A stretch of 64,000 bases of DNA from Merdimonas faecis (GTDB taxonomy: Bacteria; Bacillota; Clostridia; Lachnospirales; Lachnospiraceae), in NCBI RefSeq assembly GCF_001754075.1, contig NZ_MIEH01000018.1, forward strand, positions 520,462 to 584,461. The letters are read 5' to 3'. Below the pieces are notes generated by a model that saw nothing but the letters and a program-made list of their open reading frames with translations, made no database searches and was not told the origin of the DNA. The translations under genes were made by a program, and so were the position numbers. Shown here piece by piece: positions 25,563 through 34,950 of the stretch. Each line of letters opens with the position of its first letter. Position 1 is the first letter of the stretch.

Positions 25563-27485
25563 CTATGGCTTTACCTTTTCAAGATCCGCAAGCCAGGCTG
25601 TCACACAGGCGTCGCTTGGCATCCGCCAGTCCCCTCTTGGCGACAAGGCCACCGTTCCTACCTTTGGCCCGTCCGGCAGGCAGGAGCGCTTGAACTGCTG
25701 GGTAAAGAATCTCCGGCAGAAGGTAGAAAGCCAGTGGTAGATCGTCTCGTCATCATACTCTCCTTTGAAGGCTTTCCTGGCGAGCCGGTAGATCTTAGCC
25801 GGCTCATAACCAAACCGCAGGAAATAATAAAGATAAAAGTCATGGAGCTCATAAGGTCCCACCAGATCTTCTGTCTTCTGGGCGATCTCACCGTCCTTAG
25901 GTGGCAGAAGCTCCGGACTTACCGGCGTATCCAGCACATCCAGCAGCACTTCCCTAAGCTCCTGATCCTCGCAGGTATCCGCATAATAGGAAACCAGATG
26001 GCGCACCAAAGTCTTTGGCACAGAAGCATTGACCCCGTACATGGACATGTGGTCTCCATTGTAGGTAGCCCAGCCAAGCGCAAGCTCCGACATGTCTCCG
26101 GTTCCGATCACCATGCCGCCTGTCTGGTTGGCAATGTCCATCAGCACCTGCGTCCGTTCTCTTGCCTGTGCATTTTCATAGGTTACGCTGTGATCCTCCG
26201 GATCATGACCGATGTCCTGGAAATGCTGGGTTACGGAGGCCGCTATCGGCACCTCTTTTAAGTCTGCTCCCAGTTTTTTCGCCATCTTGCAGGCGTTCTG
26301 ATAAGTCCGGTCCGTAGTGCCAAAGCAGGGCATAGTCACCGCCGTGATCCCGCTGCGGTCCATGGAAAGCGCATCAAAAGCTTTGGCCGTTACCAGAAGA
26401 GCCAGTGTAGAGTCCAGACCTCCGGAAATCCCCACCACAGCACTTTTTGCGTGGGTGTGAGCCAGACGCTTTTTAAGACCCATCGCCTGGATCGTCAGGA
26501 TTTCCTCGCAACGCTCTTTGCGTTCCATTTCATTGCCCGGCACAAACGGCCTGGACGGGAAGTTTCTGGAAAGCCTGGTCTCCTCCTCTTCCAGTGAAAA
26601 TGGCACCCGGATCAGGAACCTGTCTTTGGCGGGCTGGAAGGTCGTATTCTTGCGCCGTTCACTGTCCAGACGTTTCACGTCAATCTCTGTATAGATCCCA
26701 TCATTCTGGAACCGCTTTGCCGCCGCCAACGTGGTTCCGTTCTCTGCAATGATATTGTGTCCGCCGAATACCACGTCCGTGGTGGACTCTCCCTCTCCTG
26801 CATTGGCGTATACATATCCGCAGATCAGCCTTGCCGACTGGCCTTCGATCAGGCTGGTACGGTAAGCCGCCTTCCCGATGGTCTCGTCACTGGCAGAACA
26901 GTTGACGATAATCGTAGCTCCCTCTCTTGCCGCCTGGATACTGGGCGGAATGGGTGACCACACATCCTCGCAGATTTCCGCGGATACGACCAGCGCATCC
27001 AGGTGTTCTTCCGCAAATAGAAGCTGGGGGCCAAAAGGCGTCCGCTTTCCGTCAAACATCAGATATCTTGCCGTCTCAGGTCCCGGACGGAACTGCCGCA
27101 TTTCATAAAATTCTCCGTAGTTCGGCAGGAAGGTTTTGGTGGTAAGCCCCAGGATCTCCCCCCGGTGCAGCGCCGCCGCCACATTATAAAGCTCCCCGTC
27201 GATAGCAAGGGGTACCCCCACAAAAATCAGCGCGTCCTTTCCCTTCGTATATTCTGCGATCCGGTGCAGAGATTTTCTTGCATCCCGAAGCAGCACCTCC
27301 TGGGTAAAGAGATCCCCGCAGGTATATCCGGTAATACAAAGCTCCGGAAATACCACGATTTTTGCGCCGGCCGCTGTCGTCTCATCGATCTTCCGGCAAA
27401 TACTTTCTGTATTATACGCTACATCCGCAACCCGGATATCCGGCGTCACGGCTGCTGTCTTGATAAACCCATGCTTCATTTCCAT
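25563..27485 (-). CDS. nadE: Glutamine-dependent NAD+ synthetase
   Basis: A 640-residue enzyme that makes NAD+ from deamido-NAD+. Residues 1-300 are a nitrilase-type glutaminase with the Glu-Lys-Cys triad (FPELCITGY, KTFLPNYGEFYE, SAEICEDVW). Residues 320-640 are the synthetase, with the P-loop SGGLDSTLAL and GTGDMSELALGWATY. The fused form lets the cell use glutamine in place of free ammonia. It follows hslO by 12 bp. Confidence 0.96.
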   Translation of the reverse strand: MEMKHGFIKTAAVTPDIRVADVAYNTESICRKIDETTAAGAKIVVFPELCITGYTCGDLFTQEVLLRDARKSLHRIAEYTKGKDALIFVGVPLAIDGELYNVAAALHRGEILGLTTKTFLPNYGEFYEMRQFRPGPETARYLMFDGKRTPFGPQLLFAEEHLDALVVSAEICEDVWSPIPPSIQAAREGATIIVNCSASDETIGKAAYRTSLIEGQSARLICGYVYANAGEGESTTDVVFGGHNIIAENGTTLAAAKRFQNDGIYTEIDVKRLDSERRKNTTFQPAKDRFLIRVPFSLEEEETRLSRNFPSRPFVPGNEMERKERCEEILTIQAMGLKKRLAHTHAKSAVVGISGGLDSTLALLVTAKAFDALSMDRSGITAVTMPCFGTTDRTYQNACKMAKKLGADLKEVPIAASVTQHFQDIGHDPEDHSVTYENAQARERTQVLMDIANQTGGMVIGTGDMSELALGWATYNGDHMSMYGVNASVPKTLVRHLVSYYADTCEDQELREVLLDVLDTPVSPELLPPKDGEIAQKTEDLVGPYELHDFYLYYFLRFGYEPAKIYRLARKAFKGEYDDETIYHWLSTFCRRFFTQQFKRSCLPDGPKVGTVALSPRGDWRMPSDACVTAWLADLEKVKP

Positions 27486-27497
27486 CGCTCCCTTCGG

Positions 27498-28376
27498 TTA
27501 TTTGCTTCTCTTTATAATCCGCTTTAAATCCTCAACCGTATAATGATAAGCTGTGTTGCAGAACTGGCATTTCACTTCGATGGTCTCTCCTTCATTGATC
27601 ATTTCCTGGATCTCTTTTCGTCCCACGCTGACCACCGCCTGCTCTACTCTCTCTTTCGAACAGTTACAGTAAAACTGCGTATCAATGGTATCCGTGATCT
27701 CCAGCCCTACATTTCCAAGCAGGATCTCTAACAGCTCCTCCGGTGTTTTGCCCTGATCCAGAATGGATGTCACGGAGCTTACATTCTTCAGATTTTCCTC
27801 GATCCGGCTGATGGTTTCCTCTGTGGCAAACGGCATCATCTGGATAATGAACCCACCCGCACAGCGCACCGTATTATCTTTTTCCATCAGAACACCCAGG
27901 CCTACGGAGGAAGGCACCTGCTCTGAATTTGCGAAATAATAAGTCAGGTCTTCCGCAATCTCGCTGGTTACCAGAATGGTCTGTCCGGAATAAGGCTCTT
28001 TTAATCCCATGTCCTTGATGACCTGCAAAAGACCGATTCCCACGGCTCCGCCTACGTCCAGCTTGCCGTTCTTTGGAGGCAGCATCACATCCGGATTACC
28101 CACATATCCTTTCACGTTCGCATGGCTGTCCGCCGTCACCGTGATACCCCCAAGGGGTCCGTCTCCCCGGACCATCAGCGTCAGCATATCACTGTCGTTT
28201 TTCATCATGCTTCCCATCATGGCGCCGGCCGTCAAAAGCCGCCCCAAAGCCGCTGTGGCTACCGGGCTGGTGTTGTGATGCTTTCTGGCCTCTTCCACCA
28301 GATTTCTGGATGTGGCCGCAAAGGCACGTACCTGGCCGTCTGCCGCCGTCGCTCTTACAATATAGTCTTTCTTCAT
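27498..28376 (-). CDS. hslO: Hsp33 redox-regulated chaperone
   Basis: A cytoplasmic holdase of 292 residues that is switched on by oxidative unfolding. The zinc site is intact at the carboxy end as CNC and CQFC. The amino-terminal part shows TSPVATAALGRLLTAGAMMG and GYVGNPDV. I set the start at 28376 (MKKDYIV), after AGAAAGGGA; the longer in-frame start at 28448 has no site. Being next to nadE and a redox-type protein is suggestive but proves nothing. Confidence 0.95.
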   Translation of the reverse strand: MKKDYIVRATAADGQVRAFAATSRNLVEEARKHHNTSPVATAALGRLLTAGAMMGSMMKNDSDMLTLMVRGDGPLGGITVTADSHANVKGYVGNPDVMLPPKNGKLDVGGAVGIGLLQVIKDMGLKEPYSGQTILVTSEIAEDLTYYFANSEQVPSSVGLGVLMEKDNTVRCAGGFIIQMMPFATEETISRIEENLKNVSSVTSILDQGKTPEELLEILLGNVGLEITDTIDTQFYCNCSKERVEQAVVSVGRKEIQEMINEGETIEVKCQFCNTAYHYTVEDLKRIIKRSK

Positions 28377-28452
28377 TGATAATTCCCTTTCTGTCTGCAT
28401 TTTTCTCTGCATTGGATATATTTTAATATGTTTTGATATGGAATGCAATCGC

Positions 28453-29211
28453 CTATTTGCCCTGCTCCCTTGCTACCACACAGATCCGTTCGCTTCCCTT
28501 GCCCGGAGCCTCTTTTGTATAATCCTCGTAGGCAGCCACAAAGCGAAGCCCGGATTTTTCCAGCAGCTCTCTTATCTCTTCCAGGGTGTACGCCCTCTGG
28601 AAATGGGTTTCCTGATATTTGTGGTAGAGCTCTTTTTGATCTGCCTCCTGGATAAAGAGTGTCAGCTCATACTCATTCATGTGCTCTTCTTCATAATAAT
28701 AGTTATCCCAGATAAAGCTGGAATCTTCCCGGTTTTCCGCGATCGTCCGGTCGCCCAGCACCTCCCGGTATTTATATTCCGTATTAAAATCAAAGACGAA
28801 AATCCCGCCGGGATCCAGGTAATTATTGACCAGCCTGAATACCTGCTCCAGCTCTTCTTTTTCTGTCACGTAATTGACGGAATCACAGACGCTGACCACT
28901 GCCCGGACGGTTCCGTAAAGCTCAAATTCCTGCATATCCTGCAAAAGATACAGGATATCATGGCCGCTCTCCTGTCGCTTTTCCATGGCGATCTCCAGCA
29001 TGTCCTCCGAGTTGTCCACGCCGATCATATCATAGCCCCGGCCCGCCAGCTCTTCTGTCATGCTGCCGGTACCGCAGCCCAGATCCAGCACCAGGCCATC
29101 GTTTATCCCTTCTTTCTGCAGGATTTCCTGCAGAAAATCTGCCCACTCCCGGTAGGGAACGTTGTCCATAAACTGATCATATACTTCTGCAAAACTTGTA
29201 TAGGCTTCCAT
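28453..29211 (-). CDS. Class I SAM-dependent methyltransferase
   Basis: A 252-residue protein with the SAM-binding Rossmann core: LDLGCGTGSMTEELAGRGY (motif I), GVDNSEDML (II) and AVVSVCDSVNYV (IV), followed by GIFVFDFNTEYKY. The substrate cannot be told from sequence; relatives are annotated only as methyltransferases. GAGGAAACGA precedes the ATG. The gene ends 5 bp before the longer reading of hslO, so the two are probably one transcript. Confidence 0.9.
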   Translation of the reverse strand: MEAYTSFAEVYDQFMDNVPYREWADFLQEILQKEGINDGLVLDLGCGTGSMTEELAGRGYDMIGVDNSEDMLEIAMEKRQESGHDILYLLQDMQEFELYGTVRAVVSVCDSVNYVTEKEELEQVFRLVNNYLDPGGIFVFDFNTEYKYREVLGDRTIAENREDSSFIWDNYYYEEEHMNEYELTLFIQEADQKELYHKYQETHFQRAYTLEEIRELLEKSGLRFVAAYEDYTKEAPGKGSERICVVAREQGK

Positions 29212-29239
29212 TCGTTTCCTCTTTTCTCATATTCATTCC

Positions 29240-29276
29240 GCAAAACAGCGCCGGTCTTACACCGACGCTGTTTTGC
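29240..29276. repeat. Hairpin upstream of the methyltransferase gene
   Basis: GCAAAACAGCG and CGCTGTTTTGC are exact complements around a 15-base loop. The hairpin abuts the first copy of a 31-bp direct repeat. Confidence 0.7.
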
Positions 29277-29438
29277 CGGATTGCACCTCGTGCAACCATT
29301 ATACCACATGCGCAGGGAAGGAAGCGGCTGCGTATGCAGACATTTACTTCCCAAGCTGGGGCCTGCCGGTATAATCCCTGCGAAGCAGGGCGGGCCGGCC
29401 TGCCGGGCCGGATTGCACCTCGTGCAATCATTATACCA
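29276..29438. repeat. Pair of 31-bp intergenic direct repeats containing a dyad
   Basis: Copies at 29276-29306 and 29408-29438 differ at one base. Each starts CCGGATTGCACCTCGTGCAA and ends CATTATACCA, with the inner dyad TTGCAC-CTC-GTGCAA. The 100 bp between them holds GC-rich inverted repeats (CCGGCCTGCCGGGCCGG) and no gene. Confidence 0.8.
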
Positions 29439-29447
29439 GAAAATCTA

Positions 29448-30104
29448 TTAAAAATCTTTGCCTTTCAGGATTTTCAACGAGATTCCAAAAGAAACTCCAT
29501 ATACCACTACCCACAGTAAGATGCCAAGTCCGACTGCTGCCGGCCATTCCAGCATGGAAAGTGCGTCTTCCAGTTCTCCCAGGCTGATTCCTGCCCTGGA
29601 CATAAGCCATGCTCCCCCATAGCAGATTCCAAACAGACCGCCAAATGTCAGTGCCGCCGCCACCCGGCTTCGCTCGGAACCAAATTTCAGCTGCACCGGC
29701 ATTGATACTGCTGAAAAGATTACGGAAACAGTAATACAGGTCATAACCATCACGCCCAGCTCTTCTGGCTGTACGGCATAATTTTTTACCAGACAGGCCA
29801 CGATGACCACTGCCAGAGTCAGAAGCGCTGCTGCCAGGGTAAAGCCTGCAGAAAACAAATATTTTTCAACAAGGTATCCCTTCCGGCTTACCGGAAGCGT
29901 AAACAAATACGCAGATCCGTTATCCGCATCATCATAAGCCAGTGTCGTAAGGGGAATAAAGGAAAACATAATGGTCAGATAGCCAAATACAAGTGTCGGA
30001 TTATCATATATAACAAGAAACATCAATCCTACGACTCCCATCACAAAGAAAAACTGTTTCTGACATTTCAGCATCATCAGATCTTTCATTAAAAGCCCTG
30101 TCAT
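29448..30104 (-). CDS. ABC-2 type transporter permease
   Basis: A 218-residue integral membrane protein of about six helices (for example QFFFVMGVVGLMFLVIYD and WPAAVGLGILLWVVVYGVSF) with the loop LTTLAYDDADNGSAYLFTLP typical of small ABC-2 permeases. Its ATG overlaps the stop of the ATPase gene (TAATG), so the two are made together. The cargo is unknown. Confidence 0.88.
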   Translation of the reverse strand: MTGLLMKDLMMLKCQKQFFFVMGVVGLMFLVIYDNPTLVFGYLTIMFSFIPLTTLAYDDADNGSAYLFTLPVSRKGYLVEKYLFSAGFTLAAALLTLAVVIVACLVKNYAVQPEELGVMVMTCITVSVIFSAVSMPVQLKFGSERSRVAAALTFGGLFGICYGGAWLMSRAGISLGELEDALSMLEWPAAVGLGILLWVVVYGVSFGISLKILKGKDF

Positions 30105-30949
30105 TATGATTCCCTCCCATTCATCATCATGATCAATTCATCGATGCTTCCCCGCTCGATGACGATATTTGGATAGTTCTCTACATAAAACTGCTTCTGA
30201 TCTGTCAGGCAGCTGTATCCAAAGTCTTCCCTTCTGCTCTTTAAGATATATGCCTGATCCAGTCCTGCGTACTGCTCAGGCGTTACCTTCAAAAGCCCGT
30301 ACCGGTTCAGCAGGTTATCCGTCTCCTCATGAAGGATGATCCTTCCCTGATCGATCAGATACACATCATCACAGAATCCCTCCAGGTCTGCGGAGATATG
30401 AGAGCTGATCAGGATCGATCTTCCGTCTTTTTCCATATATTCCCTGAGAAGACCTAAAAGCTGGTCTCTGGCAATCACATCAAGCCCCGACGTAGGCTCA
30501 TCTAAGATTAACAGATCCGCGTCATGCGAGACTGCTGCCAGAAGCTGCAGCTTCCGTTTCATCCCGGTGGAAAATTCACCGATCTTTTTGTCCATAGGCA
30601 GAGACAATTTTCTGCAGTTCTGCTTGAATTCCTCCCTGGAAAATCCGTGATACAGATGATCCAGCACCGGAAGAAGATCTTTGATCCGCAAATACCTGCT
30701 GAATCCGGAATCCGCCAGCACCACGCCGATCTGTTCCCGGTCCGAAGGCAGAAGCTGATCTGCCGGCTTTCCCAGGATTTCCATCCTTCCTCCGTCTGTG
30801 CGGATCAGCCCAAGCGCCGCTTTAAAGGCTGTACTTTTCCCGGCGCCGTTAGGCCCGATCAGCCCTGTAATGCAGCCCGGCTCCACCCGCATGGAACAAT
30901 TCAGTTCAAAATCTTTGTACACCTTCCTGACATTTTCAAAACACAACAT
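30104..30949 (-). CDS. ABC transporter ATP-binding protein
   Basis: A 281-residue ATPase: Walker A GPNGAGKSTAFKAAL, signature STGMKRKLQLLAA, Walker B LLILDEPTSGLD and the switch His in ISSHISADLEG. It works with the permease that follows. The start at 30949 (MLCFENV) is preceded by GGAGG, inside the end of the GntR gene. The regulator-ATPase-permease order is that of YtrA-type operons. Confidence 0.93.
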   Translation of the reverse strand: MLCFENVRKVYKDFELNCSMRVEPGCITGLIGPNGAGKSTAFKAALGLIRTDGGRMEILGKPADQLLPSDREQIGVVLADSGFSRYLRIKDLLPVLDHLYHGFSREEFKQNCRKLSLPMDKKIGEFSTGMKRKLQLLAAVSHDADLLILDEPTSGLDVIARDQLLGLLREYMEKDGRSILISSHISADLEGFCDDVYLIDQGRIILHEETDNLLNRYGLLKVTPEQYAGLDQAYILKSRREDFGYSCLTDQKQFYVENYPNIVIERGSIDELIMMMNGRES

Positions 30950-30953
30950 TGCA

Positions 30954-31325
30954 CTAATCCTCCAAAACAATCTGAAATAAATCCGCAATCTCCTGATTGC
31001 TCATTCCACAGCTTCTGCCTTTTCGGATGGCCCTTTCCAAATCAGCTTCTACTTCCTTCTTCTTCTCCTCCAGCAAGAGGCTCTGGTTCGCAAACGCCAC
31101 GTAGCTTCCCTTGCCGTGGACCGTGTTCACAAAGCCTTCCTCCTCCAGAGCATCGTATGCCTTTTTCACGGTCAGTGCACTGACCTTCAATTCCTTCGCC
31201 AACGTACGTACTGACGGCAGCGCCTCCCCGGCGCCAAGCTCCCCATGCATGATCTTATCCTTCACCTGATCCACGATCTGTTCGTAGATCGGCTGCATAG
31301 AGGAATGATTGACAATCAACTTCAT
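30954..31325 (-). CDS. GntR-family regulator, YtrA subfamily
   Basis: A 123-residue repressor with a GntR winged helix (IYEQIVDQVKDKIMHGELG and LPSVRTLAKELKVSALTVKKAYDALEEEGF) and only a short helical tail, as in YtrA proteins, which control adjacent ABC transporters in response to cell wall antibiotics. It probably represses its own operon through the dyad in its promoter. AAGGAGG precedes the ATG. Confidence 0.93.
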   Translation of the reverse strand: MKLIVNHSSMQPIYEQIVDQVKDKIMHGELGAGEALPSVRTLAKELKVSALTVKKAYDALEEEGFVNTVHGKGSYVAFANQSLLLEEKKKEVEADLERAIRKGRSCGMSNQEIADLFQIVLED

Positions 31326-31348
31326 CCAATCCCTCCTTCGCTACAAAC

Positions 31349-31377
31349 AGTATATAACAGTTTATAACTGTTGTCAA
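31349..31377 (-). promoter_or_regulatory. Promoter and operator of the GntR/ABC operon
   Basis: Minus strand TTGACA (31372-31377) and TATACT (31349-31354) are 17 bases apart. The spacer is the dyad AACAGTTATAAACTGTT (31356-31372), the expected place for a GntR repressor. Confidence 0.8.
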
Positions 31378-31402
31378 CCGTTATATGGTGTTTATTTGCG
31401 AG

Positions 31403-31508
31403 GGGACGTACACTTTTGCAAATGGGGACAGGGTGTTTTTCGAAAGGGGACACCGACAAACGCAAATGGGGACGTACACTTTTATCAAAAGTGTACGTCC
31501 CCATTTGC
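31403..31508. repeat. Palindromic GGGGACGTACAC element, copy C (composite)
   Basis: A perfect 22-bp stem (31462-31483 and 31487-31508, loop ATC) with outer part GCAAAT. To its left lie an extra half-arm GGGGACGTACACTTTTGC, a GGGGACAGGGTG unit and a GGGGACACCGACAAACG unit. The right edge is 13 bp from the ilvE stop. The same composite order recurs in copy F. Confidence 0.9.
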
Positions 31509-31521
31509 CATTTGCGTCTCT

Positions 31522-32547
31522 CTATTCCACTCTGTGGATCCATCCTTCCGGTGCTTCGATGTGCCCCATCTGGATCCCGGTCAGTGTATCGTATAATTTC
31601 TTGGTGATTGGTCCCATTTCGTCCATTCCGCTTGGGAAGCAGATCTCTTTTCCGTGGTCATTAATCTTGCCTACCGGTGAAATGACAGCTGCGGTTCCGC
31701 ACAGGCCGCACTCTGCGAAGTCCTTGACTTCATCAAAGTATACCGGCCGCTCCTCGACTTCCAGCCCCAGATAATGCTCTGCCACATACATCAGTGAACG
31801 TCTGGTGATTGATGGCAGAATCGTGCTGGATTTCGGTGTTACAACTTTATTGTCTTTTGTGACGAAGATAAAGTTTGCTCCGCCCGTCTCTTCTACTTTT
31901 GTTCTGGTTGCCGCATCCAGATACATGTTTTCGTCGAATCCCTGATTGTGCGCATCTACGATAGCGTGTAAACTCATCGCATAATTCAGTCCCGCCTTCA
32001 CGTGTCCGGTACCATGCGGTGCCGCCCGGTCAAAATCGCAGACGCGGATGGTGATCGGTTTTGCGCCGCCCTTAAAATATGGCCCTACTGGTGTAGTAAA
32101 CACACGGAACTGATATTCATCCGCAGGCTTTACACCGATGACAGCGTTGGATCCAAACATGTACGGGCGCACATATAAGGTGGCTCCGGAGCCATACGGC
32201 GGCACGTAGGCTGCATTGGCCTTTACTGTCTCATGAACAGCCTCCACGAATCTGTCCTCCGGAAATACCGGCATTTCCAGTCTCTTTGCGCTGTCTGCCA
32301 TCCGGGCTGCATTTAAGTCAGGTCGGAACATTACAATGTGTCCATCCTCTGTCGTATATGCCTTTAAGCCTTCGAAACAAGTCTGTGCATACTGAAGCAC
32401 ACCTGCGCACTCGTTGATCACCACATTTGCATCGGAGGTCATCATGCCTTCGTCCCACGCCCCGTCCTTATAGTTGGAAACGTATCGTTTATCAGTCTCT
32501 ACATAAGAAAAGCCTAAATTAGACCAGTCAATATTTTTCTTTTCCAT
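31522..32547 (-). CDS. ilvE: Branched-chain amino acid aminotransferase
   Basis: A 341-residue fold-type IV PLP enzyme that makes Val, Leu and Ile from their keto acids. Seen: YAQTCFEGLKAY, FRPDLNAARM, YVRPYMFGSN, the PLP lysine region GHVKAGLNYAMSL, and TPKSSTILPSITRRSLMYVA. It lies downstream of ilvN and ilvB on the same strand, 117 bp apart. About 340 residues is the size of the larger bacterial form. Confidence 0.96.
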   Translation of the reverse strand: MEKKNIDWSNLGFSYVETDKRYVSNYKDGAWDEGMMTSDANVVINECAGVLQYAQTCFEGLKAYTTEDGHIVMFRPDLNAARMADSAKRLEMPVFPEDRFVEAVHETVKANAAYVPPYGSGATLYVRPYMFGSNAVIGVKPADEYQFRVFTTPVGPYFKGGAKPITIRVCDFDRAAPHGTGHVKAGLNYAMSLHAIVDAHNQGFDENMYLDAATRTKVEETGGANFIFVTKDNKVVTPKSSTILPSITRRSLMYVAEHYLGLEVEERPVYFDEVKDFAECGLCGTAAVISPVGKINDHGKEICFPSGMDEMGPITKKLYDTLTGIQMGHIEAPEGWIHRVE

Positions 32548-32664
32548 CGAAATCTCCTCCGTTCCTTTTTTCTTTTTTGATTATAATACCACTGTATTCA
32601 AAATTCAAGAGTGCGCTCTGTTTTTTTATCTAATTTAATTATTACAAGAAAATCCGCACAGATC

Positions 32665-33174
32665 CTAACGCTCCATCATACTAATCGACTCGATTGCCAC
32701 ACAGCCGCCTCTGACTACCTCGATGCTCTGAAATTCTTCTTTCATCAATTTGATGACTGCATCATTTTTTGCTGTCGTCTGCACAAATTCCAGCAGAAGG
32801 CTGTCATGACCATAGTCGATGACTTTAGCCTTGAATGTCTCGGCGATCTGAAACAGCTCCACCTTATTTTCCGGCGTGCATTTGCGCACTTTTACATACA
32901 GGATTTCCTTCATTCTGACAAAAATATCTGTAAAATCAATAACCTTAATAACCTCCACCAGACGGTTCAGCTGCTTTTTAATCTGTTCAAAGGTCTCATC
33001 ATCACTGACAGTAGCAATAGTCATCCTGGAAATGGTAGGATCTTCCGTAGTCCCTACAGTCAGGCTGTCCAGATTGTATGATTTTCCGGAAAACAGCCCG
33101 GAGATTTTGGAAAGGACTCCCACCTGATTTTCCACATATAGTGAAATCCAACGTTTTTTCATTCCGCTCATCAT
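32665..33174 (-). CDS. ilvN: Acetolactate synthase, small regulatory subunit
   Basis: A 169-residue protein with an ACT domain (WISLYVENQVGVLSKISGLF, GNLDSLTV-like SYNLDSLTVG) and the carboxy-terminal domain of IlvN/IlvH. It binds valine and confers feedback inhibition on IlvB. GGAGGAAATAG precedes the ATG at 33174. It follows ilvB by 27 bp. Confidence 0.95.
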   Translation of the reverse strand: MMSGMKKRWISLYVENQVGVLSKISGLFSGKSYNLDSLTVGTTEDPTISRMTIATVSDDETFEQIKKQLNRLVEVIKVIDFTDIFVRMKEILYVKVRKCTPENKVELFQIAETFKAKVIDYGHDSLLLEFVQTTAKNDAVIKLMKEEFQSIEVVRGGCVAIESISMMER

Positions 33175-33201
33175 CTATTTCCTCCTTTTTACAACCTCAG
33201 T

Positions 33202-34923
33202 TTAACAATCCATGATCATATCTTCCAGTGTCCCTCCCGGCTGGATCATCGGATAAACCAGATCCTCCGGGTCGATCAGGAACTCAATAAGATATGGTGT
33301 CTTCTTACTGCTCATAGCTTCCCGGAAAGCCGGCTCGATCTCTTCTTTCCTGGTGACACGGATTCCTTTTGCCCCGTAGCTTTCTGCAAGCTTCACAAAA
33401 TCCGGTACATATGCCATATCTTCCACATTTTCTCCCCGGTCCCTCGAGGCCGCTCCGGACCGCAGACAGGTCATGGAGTAGCGTTTGCCATAAAACAGCT
33501 TCTGCCACTGCCGTACCATACCCAGATTGTAGTTGTTGAAAATACAGTTGATCGTAGGAAGCTCTTCCAATACCGCTGTTGCCATCTCCTGAATATTCAT
33601 CTGGATTCCGCCGTCACCGGAAATAGAGATGACAGGTATATCCGGATTGCCGATCTTTGCACCGATGGCTCCCGGAAGTCCGTATCCCATGGTTCCAAGG
33701 CCTCCGGACATCAAAAGTCTCTTCTTTTCTGTTATTTCCGCAAACTGAGACACAAACATCTGGTGCTGGCCTACGTCTGTTACGATAATAGCCTCGTCAA
33801 AAATCCGGTTGATGGTTTCAATGATATCCTGCGGCGTCATGATCGGTCTTGGCTTCATGGCCAGCGGATGCTCCTTCTTCCAGCTCTGGATCGTTTCCAT
33901 CCAGTCTTTCGTCTCACATTCTGTCACGTACTCCAGCATCCTGGTCACAGCCTCTTTTGCATCTGCAACGATGGGCACGTCTACCTGCACATTCTTGGAA
34001 ATAGCCGCCGTATCGATATCAATATGTACAATCTGGGCCTTCGGTGCAAAGGAGTGGAGTTTTCCGGTGATCCGGTCATTGAACCTAGTCCCGATGGAAA
34101 ACAACAGATCACATTCATTCACTGCCATGTTGCAGGCATACGCCCCGTGCATCCCCACGTTCCCGATATAGAGCGGGTGATTTGTCGGGATTGCTCCCCG
34201 TCCCATGACCGTTGTCACTACCGGAACATTCGTCTTCTCTGCAAGCGCAGTGAACTCCTGATTCGCATGGGCGATATTGACGCCTCCGCCCACCAGGAAC
34301 AGCGGACGTTCTGCCTTGGACAGCATCTTGATGGCCCTTTTCAGCTGCCCGATATGCACATGAGTATTGGGCTTATATCCTCTGATATTTACTTCTTCCG
34401 GATACTCCGCATCTCCCAGCTCGCCCATCACATCTTTAGGCAGATCCACCAGTACCGGCCCCGGTCTTCCAGTCCGGGCGATATAAAACGCCTCCTTGAT
34501 GATCCGTCCCAGATCCTCTCTGTTGCGGACGGTGACACCGTATTTCGTGATACTCCGGGTAATACCTACAATATCTACCTCCTGGAATGCATCGTTCCCG
34601 ATCAGATGTCTTGCCACCTGTCCTGAAAAGCATACCAGCGGCACACTGTCATAATACGCCGTCGCAAGTCCGGTCACCAGATTCGTAGCTCCGGGCCCGC
34701 TGGTTACCAGACAGACTCCCACCTTTCCTGTAGAACGGGCATAGGCATCTGCTTCGTGTACCAATGCGATTTCCTGCCTTGGAAGAATCACCTTGGTAAA
34801 GTCCTGTTTATACAGTTCGTCACTGATATCAATGGTACATGCACCCGGATAACCGAATAATACATCTACCCCTTCTTCTTTCAATGCTTTCACCAGTAAT
34901 TTGTTGCCGCTGATCTTTCTCAT
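33202..34923 (-). CDS. ilvB: Acetolactate synthase, large catalytic subunit
   Basis: A thiamine-diphosphate enzyme of 573 residues that makes acetolactate or acetohydroxybutyrate, the first committed step of branched-chain synthesis. Seen: FGYPGACTIDI, the catalytic Glu in RQEIALVHEADAYAR, SGPGATNLVTG, GGGVNIAHAN and the ThDP motif GDGGIQMN...NNYNLGMV. I choose the ATG at 34923 because the one at 34929 touches the GGAGG. Transcription is under a T-box leader. Confidence 0.96.
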   Translation of the reverse strand: MRKISGNKLLVKALKEEGVDVLFGYPGACTIDISDELYKQDFTKVILPRQEIALVHEADAYARSTGKVGVCLVTSGPGATNLVTGLATAYYDSVPLVCFSGQVARHLIGNDAFQEVDIVGITRSITKYGVTVRNREDLGRIIKEAFYIARTGRPGPVLVDLPKDVMGELGDAEYPEEVNIRGYKPNTHVHIGQLKRAIKMLSKAERPLFLVGGGVNIAHANQEFTALAEKTNVPVVTTVMGRGAIPTNHPLYIGNVGMHGAYACNMAVNECDLLFSIGTRFNDRITGKLHSFAPKAQIVHIDIDTAAISKNVQVDVPIVADAKEAVTRMLEYVTECETKDWMETIQSWKKEHPLAMKPRPIMTPQDIIETINRIFDEAIIVTDVGQHQMFVSQFAEITEKKRLLMSGGLGTMGYGLPGAIGAKIGNPDIPVISISGDGGIQMNIQEMATAVLEELPTINCIFNNYNLGMVRQWQKLFYGKRYSMTCLRSGAASRDRGENVEDMAYVPDFVKLAESYGAKGIRVTRKEEIEPAFREAMSSKKTPYLIEFLIDPEDLVYPMIQPGGTLEDMIMDC

Positions 34924-34950
34924 ATACATACCTCCTTGTCAAAAGATATC

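Noticed and set aside
28438..29451. Open frame of 337 codons on the plus strand
   Set aside because: Antisense to the methyltransferase gene and runs through the intergenic repeats.
31403..31508. Repeated GGGGACA units considered as CRISPR repeats
   Set aside because: Units are short, unevenly spaced and part of a hairpin; no cas genes are in the window.
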